56,573 bases of DNA. Origin: Hyphomonas sp. (lineage in GTDB: Bacteria > Pseudomonadota > Alphaproteobacteria > Caulobacterales > Hyphomonadaceae). The stretch spans positions 1 through 56,573 of the forward strand of contig NZ_PNMA01000026.1 of assembly GCF_013823385.1 (NCBI RefSeq), read 5' to 3'. Each line of letters begins with the position of its first letter. Positions within the stretch are counted from its first letter, which is position 1. Shown here one piece after another: positions 50,915-56,573 of the stretch. The notes under the pieces are model-generated. The model was not told where the DNA came from. It did not search any database and saw only the letters and a program-made list of their open reading frames with translations. The position numbers and the translations under genes were made by a program.

Positions 50915-53827
50915 TCACCCCTGCGCGGCGGCGCGGGCCTGGTTCAGTTCGAACAGGCGTTTGAGGATTTCCTCATCAGTGAGTAGGCCCGCCTCAAAAT
51001 CCGCCCCCCAGCCATAGGCGGCGGCCACCGCCCGGTCGAGGTCGCGATGGGCATGATCCAGCCAGGCGGGGCGCTCATTGTAAAGGTTGGTCAGCGTGCG
51101 TTTCTTGAGGATGTCGGCGGCCCGCTCGTCCACGGGCAGGATACGGTCAGGGTATCCGGGCACCACTTCGGGCACGCGCGTCACAAGGTCTGCCGGGTTC
51201 AGCCAGTTTTCGCGCAGCGTGTTCAGCCGCTCGGCCGCCGCCGCAATCGCCTGCGCGCGCGGATCACCGGCATAGTCCGCCGCCGGAATATTGGGGGTGA
51301 GGCCCTCGGGGAAGGGGAAGGTTAGATAAACAAAAGAGGCATTATATCGACGCTGATTGCCCGCGCCTATTCGGTTCCCGAAGTACGTACACCAAGTTTC
51401 ATGGAAATAGCTTTGCAGAATGCCGAACCCGACCATTCCTGCATAGGGGAATGCATAGAGACTTTTATCTGGAACAGTACTGGAGGGTAGGAAACGGAAG
51501 ACACGATGTTCTGTAGTTTCTGCAGTCGCTAGATATTCGCCTACTGAGGATATAGATTTTCTCATACCGGGACGCGAACGATGCGGTTCCCACCACGCTG
51601 CATTCTGACCGGGAGTGGATTTCCGGTAAGCGGGAAAATCAACAAATTCGCCATTTCGAAAAGGGTCGTAAGCTGCTTGTCGTAAATACTCAAAGGGCTT
51701 TTCGAACAGGCTCGCAGCCGCTTCACCAAGCCCCGCCGGGTAGTCAATCAGAAATTCCTCGGTAGGGCGTCCGACTATATCGTCCGTAGACACATAAGCA
51801 GACAGTATCCCTGAGTTCAGTCGACCATTGGGGTTGACTGGTGAGCGCATCCATTCCTCTGCAGTAGCTCTTTTTACGCTGAGGGGACCACTTAGTTGTA
51901 CCCCGATGAATACAGATCCGATGTTCTCGGCTAACCGGGCCACGCGAGTTGTGTTCAGACCAGAAGTTAGGTTTGGATTTATTCTTGCGACAGCGTTGCC
52001 GTTTAGCTGCGAATTAGAAAGCGTGGATTGCTCTGCACCAAAGCAAACCAGCGATACACGAACGGCCGCTCCGTTTACAGTCCATGGCTCATTCTGCCAT
52101 GCGTTGAATATCTTAGTGCTTGAGCTTAGCCGGACAAGAACAGGTAAATTGACATTCTTGGCAATTGCCTTGGTTGCAACGAGTCCACAGCGGATCGTGC
52201 TACCGTTCGCAACCATTGCTCGAGATTTCTCAAACCAATAACATACCAAATCTGAAAATGCCGAAATGCGGTCGCCGTAAACTTTGCGAATTGTATCGGT
52301 GATCTCGTTGCCGAGAACACCCTTCATGCTTTTTCCGCCTAGAAATGGGGGGTTGCCAACAATTGCGTCTGCGACAGGCCATGTTGCTTCGACCCAGTCT
52401 GACGATGCCTCATCGAAATGTATCAGAGCATCCCGGCACTCAATATTGTTCAGGGACTTGAGGATCGGGTCGCGGCTGGCTTCAAAGCCGTTGGCGCGCA
52501 TCCACTGGATTTCGCCGATCCAGATAGAAACCCGCGCCAGCTCGGCCGCATACGGATTGATCTCGATGCCCTTGACTGCTTCGGGCCCCACGCGCGGAAA
52601 GCCGCGCGGCAGGCCCAGCGCCTCGGCCTCCACATTGGCCTTGTGCTCAATATCCTTCAACGCCTTGAGTGAGAGATAAAGGAAATTTCCCGAGCCGCAG
52701 GCCGGGTCCAGCACGCGGAAATTGGCGAGCTTTTCGATGAAGTCGCTATGCGCCTTCACGGCCCGGTTATAGGCCTGCGTCTGCGCGCCGGGGGATTTTG
52801 CCGCGCGGGACTTTTCCATATCCTCGGCAATCCTTGCCTTCACCTGCGCCCATTCGGCCTCCAGCGGATCGATGATCACGGGGCGGACGATCATCAGGAT
52901 CTTGTCCCGGTCGGTATAATGCGCGCCAAGCTGGGAGCGTTTGGAGGGGTCGAGCCCCCGCTCAAACAGCGTGCCGAGAATGGAGGGGTCAATATCGGCC
53001 CAGTTGAGCTTGGCCGCTGCCACGGCGGCCTCCACATCGTCGCGCGTCAGGGGCAGGGCATCGGCCGAATCGAAGAGGCCGCCATTGAACCAGGGAATAT
53101 CGTCGAGGCCAAACTCGCCGCCCGTCTGCATCGCCGCGAAGAGGTCTGAGAGGTATTTCTGCGCCCGGTCCGGCTCGCGCAGGGAGCGCTCCATCGCCTT
53201 CTGGAACAGCTTGTTGGGCAGAAGGTCCACATCCTCGGCAAACATGCAGAAGACGAGCCGGTTGACGAAATGCGCCACCTCTTCGGGCCCATGCCCCCGC
53301 GCCCGCAGGCGGTGGGCCAGGGCCGTAAACCGGTCGGCCGCGTCGCGCGTCAGGTCGTCCCGCGTCTTCTTCGGCTTCAGGGCCTCGGGGCTGAGGAAAC
53401 AGTGGCGCAAGAGGTCGCGCTTGCCCGCGTCCAGCAGGTCGTTCAGCTCGACGGTGTGCGTCTCGCTGACCGAATTGGTCCAGTTGGTGCGGATGATGAT
53501 CCGCTTGGTGTCGGAGACGATCAGCAGGGGCGGGTTTTCCAGCGCCACGGCATAGCGCTGAAGCTGGGCATGGGCCGCGTCCAGATTGGCCTTGGGGCCC
53601 TTATACTCCCAGCCGAAACAGCCCTTCTTCCAGACATCGGCAAAGCCATTGCCGCCGGTCGATTTGGTGGCGCCCTTTTCAAAGCAATAGGTGTCGCCCA
53701 CCGCGTCGGCATCGGTTGGGGTGGGCACGTCCAGAAGATGGCAGAGGTCCACGAAATGGGATTGCGCCGCGGCGCTTTCCTTCAGTTCGGATTTTTCCCA
53801 TTTGCGGATGAAATCAGATGGCTGCAT
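50915..53827 (-). CDS. Type IIL (MmeI-like) restriction-modification enzyme
   Basis: 970 residues from ATG 53827 (MQPSDFIRKWEKSELKESAAAQ), GGGGG upstream. It has the MmeI order: N-terminal nuclease with D-x10-E-x-K (ADVWKKGCFGWEYKG, about 60-76), a helical linker, an adenine methyltransferase with DPACGSGNFLY (about 370) and NPPFLGGK (about 490), then a target recognition domain and helical end. One chain both cuts and methylates DNA. Bases 51320-52440 (residues about 465-835) are poorer in GC than both flanks, so the recognition half seems to have been swapped. No other defence gene is adjacent. A BREX PglX is less likely given the N-terminus. Confidence 0.87.
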   Translation of the reverse strand: MQPSDFIRKWEKSELKESAAAQSHFVDLCHLLDVPTPTDADAVGDTYCFEKGATKSTGGNGFADVWKKGCFGWEYKGPKANLDAAHAQLQRYAVALENPPLLIVSDTKRIIIRTNWTNSVSETHTVELNDLLDAGKRDLLRHCFLSPEALKPKKTRDDLTRDAADRFTALAHRLRARGHGPEEVAHFVNRLVFCMFAEDVDLLPNKLFQKAMERSLREPDRAQKYLSDLFAAMQTGGEFGLDDIPWFNGGLFDSADALPLTRDDVEAAVAAAKLNWADIDPSILGTLFERGLDPSKRSQLGAHYTDRDKILMIVRPVIIDPLEAEWAQVKARIAEDMEKSRAAKSPGAQTQAYNRAVKAHSDFIEKLANFRVLDPACGSGNFLYLSLKALKDIEHKANVEAEALGLPRGFPRVGPEAVKGIEINPYAAELARVSIWIGEIQWMRANGFEASRDPILKSLNNIECRDALIHFDEASSDWVEATWPVADAIVGNPPFLGGKSMKGVLGNEITDTIRKVYGDRISAFSDLVCYWFEKSRAMVANGSTIRCGLVATKAIAKNVNLPVLVRLSSSTKIFNAWQNEPWTVNGAAVRVSLVCFGAEQSTLSNSQLNGNAVARINPNLTSGLNTTRVARLAENIGSVFIGVQLSGPLSVKRATAEEWMRSPVNPNGRLNSGILSAYVSTDDIVGRPTEEFLIDYPAGLGEAAASLFEKPFEYLRQAAYDPFRNGEFVDFPAYRKSTPGQNAAWWEPHRSRPGMRKSISSVGEYLATAETTEHRVFRFLPSSTVPDKSLYAFPYAGMVGFGILQSYFHETWCTYFGNRIGAGNQRRYNASFVYLTFPFPEGLTPNIPAADYAGDPRAQAIAAAAERLNTLRENWLNPADLVTRVPEVVPGYPDRILPVDERAADILKKRTLTNLYNERPAWLDHAHRDLDRAVAAAYGWGADFEAGLLTDEEILKRLFELNQARAAAQG

Positions 53828-53976
53828 GAAACCCCCAGTTATCCTGAACTGCTTACCAGATAGATGCTGCTGCGGAACCCCCGGCGGATAGGGACGCGGC
53901 ATCCCTGCGCTTGCTTCGGGGGGCGGGTCCCCCTAAGTCTCGGGCGAAGCAGTGCATTCTCACGGAGACGGGTCCG

Positions 53977-54270
53977 ATGGCCGCCATACTCGACGTCATT
54001 CTGGTGATCCTCAACATCATCACCTGGATCATCATCATCCAGGCGATCCTGTCCTGGCTGATCACCTTCAACGTCATCAGCCTCAGCAATCCCACCGTCC
54101 GGTCGATCTGGTCGGGGCTGGAGCGGATGACCGAGCCGGTCTACCGCCCGATCCGCAACCTGCTGCCGCCGATGCAGGGGCTGGACCTGACGCCGCTGAT
54201 CGTGCTGCTGATCATCTTCTTCGTGCGCCAGCTGATCGCGCGCTATGCCTATGGCCTCGTGCCGTTCTGA
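53977..54270 (+). CDS. YggT family membrane protein
   Basis: 97 residues from ATG 53977. Two YggT segments: ILDVILVILNIITWIIIIQAILSWL and LTPLIVLLIIFFVRQLIA, with EPVYRPIRNLLPPMQGLDLTP between. YggT proteins are linked to osmotic tolerance and cell division but not well defined. GGAG lies upstream. DUF167 follows 9 bases later, a conserved pair. Confidence 0.9.
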   Translation: MAAILDVILVILNIITWIIIIQAILSWLITFNVISLSNPTVRSIWSGLERMTEPVYRPIRNLLPPMQGLDLTPLIVLLIIFFVRQLIARYAYGLVPF

Positions 54271-54279
54271 TCTGGCCGG

Positions 54280-54585
54280 ATGCGCCACCGCCTGACCGTG
54301 CGGGTCCAGCCCAAGGCCTCGATTGAGGGCCTTGATGGCTGGGCGGCGGACGAGGCCGGGCGGCCTTTCCTGAAGCTGCGCGTGCGCGCCCTTCCGGCGG
54401 AAGGGGCGGCGAATGCGGCCGTCGAAGCGCTTGTGGCAAAAGCGCTCGGCCTGCCGAAGTCTGCCGTGAAGGTGGTGACGGGCGGCAAGAACCGCCTTAA
54501 AGGCCTCGACATCGAAGGGCCAGAAGCGCTCGCGGCCCGGATCAGCGAACTGGCAGGTGGCAGCGATGGCAGCAGTAAAGATTGA
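54280..54585 (+). CDS. DUF167 (YggU) family protein
   Basis: 101 residues. [68 protein letters not shown] is the DUF167 pattern. Function unknown. It usually follows yggT. Its last 20 bases overlap folD. Confidence 0.92.
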   Translation: MRHRLTVRVQPKASIEGLDGWAADEAGRPFLKLRVRALPAEGAANAAVEALVAKALGLPKSAVKVVTGGKNRLKGLDIEGPEALAARISELAGGSDGSSKD

Positions 54586-55453
54586 TGGCACGGGCGTGGC
54601 AGCAGATGTGCGGTCTGCCGTGGCCGCCGCCGTTTCCACCCTTCCCGGAACGCCGTGCCTGGCGGTCGTGCTGGTCGGCGAAGACCCGGCCAGCGAGGTC
54701 TATGTCCGCAACAAGGTGAAGATGACCGAGGCCGCCGGCATGGTGTCCCTCCACCACCGCCTGCCGGCCACAGCCACGCAAGGCGAGGTGGAAGCCCTGA
54801 TCGAACGCCTGAACGCGGACCCGGAAGTGGACGGCATCCTCTTGCAGCTGCCGCTGCCCAAGGGGCTCGACGCGGACGCGGCGATTGAGAAGATCGATCC
54901 GGACAAGGATGTGGACGGACTGACGGAAGTGTCTGCCGGGCGGCTCAGCCTCGGCAAGCCGGGGCTTCGGCCGTGCACGCCGGTAGGGTCTGTGATCCTG
55001 GCGAAGCGGGCGCTCGGGGACGATCTTTCGGGGAAGAATGTGGTTGTGATCGGCCGCTCGATCCTGGTGGGCAAGCCTGCCGCGCTCCTGTTCCTGGCGG
55101 AGAATTGCACGGTTACCATCGCCCACAGCAAGACCGCAGACCTCGCCGAAGTGTGCCGGGGCGCGGACATTCTGGTGCCCGCCGTCGGCCGGCCGGAGAT
55201 GGTGCGCGGCGACTGGGTGAAGCCGGGCGCGGCGATCATTGATGTGGGCATCAACCGTGTGCCCGCGCCCGAGAAGGGCGAGGGCAAGACCCGGCTGGTG
55301 GGCGACGCGCATTATGACAGCTGCGCGGAGGTCGCCGGGTTCATCACGCCGGTGCCGGGCGGGGTGGGGCCGATGACGATTGCCTGCCTCCTGCGCAACA
55401 CCGTGCTGGCGGCCTGCGCGCGGCGCGGCTGGGCGGTGCCTGCCGGGCTGTGA
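54566..55453 (+). CDS. folD: Methylenetetrahydrofolate dehydrogenase/cyclohydrolase
   Basis: 295 residues from ATG 54566 with AGGTGG 6 bases before; GTG 54557 is in frame. The catalytic lysine motif is [15 protein letters not shown], with [28 protein letters not shown], and the NADP loop [19 protein letters not shown]. It turns 5,10-methylene- to 10-formyl-tetrahydrofolate. With fhs in this window it makes a complete formyl-folate cycle. It overlaps DUF167 and HNH. Confidence 0.97.
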   Translation: MAAVKIDGTGVAADVRSAVAAAVSTLPGTPCLAVVLVGEDPASEVYVRNKVKMTEAAGMVSLHHRLPATATQGEVEALIERLNADPEVDGILLQLPLPKGLDADAAIEKIDPDKDVDGLTEVSAGRLSLGKPGLRPCTPVGSVILAKRALGDDLSGKNVVVIGRSILVGKPAALLFLAENCTVTIAHSKTADLAEVCRGADILVPAVGRPEMVRGDWVKPGAAIIDVGINRVPAPEKGEGKTRLVGDAHYDSCAEVAGFITPVPGGVGPMTIACLLRNTVLAACARRGWAVPAGL

Positions 55454-55698
55454 GCCAGAGCGCTGCCCCGCCAGAGACGGCGCAGTTCAAGGCGCTGTGG
55501 GAGAAGCAGGGCGGGCTGTGCGCCCTTTGTGGCCAGCCGATGCCGCGCCACCGGTTTGAGGTGGCCCATGCCACGCTCTGGAAGAAACAGCGGCCGGGCT
55601 TTGATCACATCCTGGCGAAGGCGCGCGGCGGATCGGACCGGCCGGAGAACCTGCAGCTGGCGCATGCCGAATGTAACTGGAAGAAGGGGCGGGGATAG
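55450..55698 (+). CDS. HNH endonuclease domain protein
   Basis: 82 residues from a GTG at 55450 overlapping the folD stop. The zinc-binding pair CALC, the HNH core [46 protein letters not shown], are complete: histidine-aspartate-histidine, asparagine, cysteine-histidine. It may be a DNA-nicking enzyme. The short size and its place behind folD suggest a housekeeping relative rather than a mobile one. Confidence 0.85.
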   Translation: MSQSAAPPETAQFKALWEKQGGLCALCGQPMPRHRFEVAHATLWKKQRPGFDHILAKARGGSDRPENLQLAHAECNWKKGRG

Positions 55699-55711
55699 GG
55701 CCTGAGCAGGA

Positions 55712-56005
55712 TCAGGCGGACATGCCCTCGTTCTCGGGGCGGTCGATGCCCTCCCGGTCGCGCAGGAGCGCGGCATCCAGCTCGCCCGCATCAATCTCAA
55801 TGAACAGGTGCTTGCCCGTCCTCCCTGGAGGGGAATGCATGATCATGGTGGTGCAGACCGTCCGGAAGGCAACAAAGGAGTTGCTGTCGAGGGATTCTTC
55901 CTCGGTTTCGATCGTGTAACTTCCCGCCGGCCACTGCCGCTCGATACTGTCGAGGCTGAACGGGCGGCTAAAAGTGACAAGCCTTTTGGAGATGCGGTTC
56001 GTCAG
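55712..56005 (-). CDS. Small protein that seems to start at CTG
   Basis: A 97-codon frame ends at TGA 55714-55712. It encodes KRLVTFSRPFSLDSIERQWP, AGSYTIETEEESLDSNSFVA, FRTVCTTMIMHSPP and then LFIEIDAGELDAALLRDREG, which recalls a small alphaproteobacterial family (TFxRPFxL, AGxYxIETxEE). No ATG, GTG or TTG lies in frame before the conserved part; TAA stops it just upstream. CTG at 56005 is preceded by AAGGA with 9-base spacing, so CTG is the likely start. A frameshift or damage is the other reading. Confidence 0.55.
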   Translation of the reverse strand: MTNRISKRLVTFSRPFSLDSIERQWPAGSYTIETEEESLDSNSFVAFRTVCTTMIMHSPPGRTGKHLFIEIDAGELDAALLRDREGIDRPENEGMSA

Positions 56006-56138
56006 ATCACGTTATCCTTATGCTGATGGTGTGGGGCGCAGCGGCCCAATGCGATAAACCGCATCCAGCCCTGTGGGGCCGGAAGCGGTTTACAGACACC
56101 TTCAGGCACGGAGCTTCATGCCGTGAAGGGGTGCCGTC

Positions 56139-56312
56139 TTACTTGTTGTCGCTGCTGGCGCCGGGCGCGCCGGGCTGCTTCTCGCGCGATCCGGGCGCCT
56201 GGTGGCTGCGCTCAGCCTCGGCGGCTTGCTTCTGCTGCTCGGTCGCAGGCGGGTTGCCCTTGTTGGGAGCGATCTGGTTGTTGGATTGATTGTGTTTTTT
56301 CTGGTCGGCCAT
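56139..56312 (-). CDS. Small hydrophilic protein, unknown
   Basis: 57 residues from ATG 56312 (MADQKKHNQSNNQIAPNKGN); ATG 56327 is possible. It is rich in asparagine, glutamine, proline and lysine and has no hydrophobic segment: a disordered protein with EQQKQAAEAERSHQAPGSREKQPG. No family known. It lies in front of an AT-rich tract that could hold its promoter. Confidence 0.45.
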   Translation of the reverse strand: MADQKKHNQSNNQIAPNKGNPPATEQQKQAAEAERSHQAPGSREKQPGAPGASSDNK

Positions 56313-56573
56313 GATGTTGGCTTTCATTACCACGGAAGGATTATTCCGTTGAATACATGTGGCCCTCAAAATATAAATTACACCCAGCCGCTCATGAATA
56401 AATAAACATGTCAGATAAATATCTAATTATAACTGAGTGTGCTTGATTTTTATTTATTTTTCATCCGATTTATTCTGAACCTTTACAGGGGCGCGCGTTG
56501 CGCCGGGCTGGAGGCACGCTGCGGGGCTGGGTTTTTGCCGCGCGCGGCCCCACCCCGCCATTCGGGCAATCGC
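56313..56573. other. AT-rich end region without a gene
   Basis: The tract from about 56330 to 56490 is very AT-rich, far from the local average, then turns GC-rich. It contains repeated TAAATA-like words. No convincing gene, terminator or binding site is seen; a promoter for the 57-residue gene is the simplest reading. Confidence 0.4.

Noticed and set aside
1..56573. tRNA, rRNA, CRISPR array, transposase or phage attachment site
   Set aside because: None was recognised on either strand by reading; no repeat-spacer pattern seen.

Overview
The window looks like a chromosomal segment of a GC-rich alphaproteobacterium, most likely of the Hyphomonas/Caulobacterales type. This rests on gene families and signals, not on a database match: a SAM-II riboswitch before metA, GGAAC-N17/18-CGTT promoters of the EcfG general stress sigma, a hrcA-grpE pair without CIRCE, the hpf-ptsN pair, and many alphaproteobacterial-style small membrane proteins. 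No tRNA, rRNA, CRISPR array, transposase or prophage was seen. Most of the window is core housekeeping DNA; the clearest accessory pieces are a Type IIL restriction-modification gene, a parDE toxin-antitoxin pair, an AT-rich membrane-protein gene and several palindromic repeats.

Layout. 1-465: tail of an unknown gene plus a repeat-rich gap with a phased GGACA array. 465-7291: protein folding and one-carbon genes (dnaK, grpE, hrcA, fhs) with a DUF2061 gene and a lipoprotein between. 7382-14989: rph, an XRE/DUF2975 pair, rdgB-hemW, xerC, a ycgN/GNAT cluster, mnmC. 14993-18168: a phage-shock (psp) locus with PspA, PspB, PspC, three small membrane proteins, a candidate sigma-54 promoter and divergent pspF; then hpf and ptsN. 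19514-25459: M3 peptidase, nitronate monooxygenase-like protein, DUF3088, ExoD, enoyl-CoA hydratase, AT-rich membrane protein. 25576-34199: SAM-II-metAA, acyl-CoA dehydrogenase-type genes, an acyltransferase, a DUF3667 protein, an amidohydrolase and a retropepsin-like protease. 34277-43008: FAD monooxygenase, mutM, ubiE, ubiB, coaBC, parDE, dut, and two tandem PspB-like proteins behind a heat-shock-type promoter. 43021-50589: PIF1-like helicase, lpdA, SDR, lipoprotein, MFS transporter. 50704-56573: REPIN-like and REP repeats, the MmeI-like enzyme, yggT-DUF167-folD-HNH, a small gene with no ordinary start codon, and an AT-rich end.

How it fits together. Envelope and general stress control is the recurring theme: sigma-32-type promoters (dnaK; PspB-like pair), a sigma-54-type promoter with its PspF activator (psp operon), and three EcfG-type promoters (before rdgB, a 54-residue membrane protein, and a lipoprotein). 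The most novel-looking items are the unannotated small membrane proteins of the psp locus and their distant PspB-like relatives, the mosaic restriction enzyme, the REPIN-like element, and the GGACA array.
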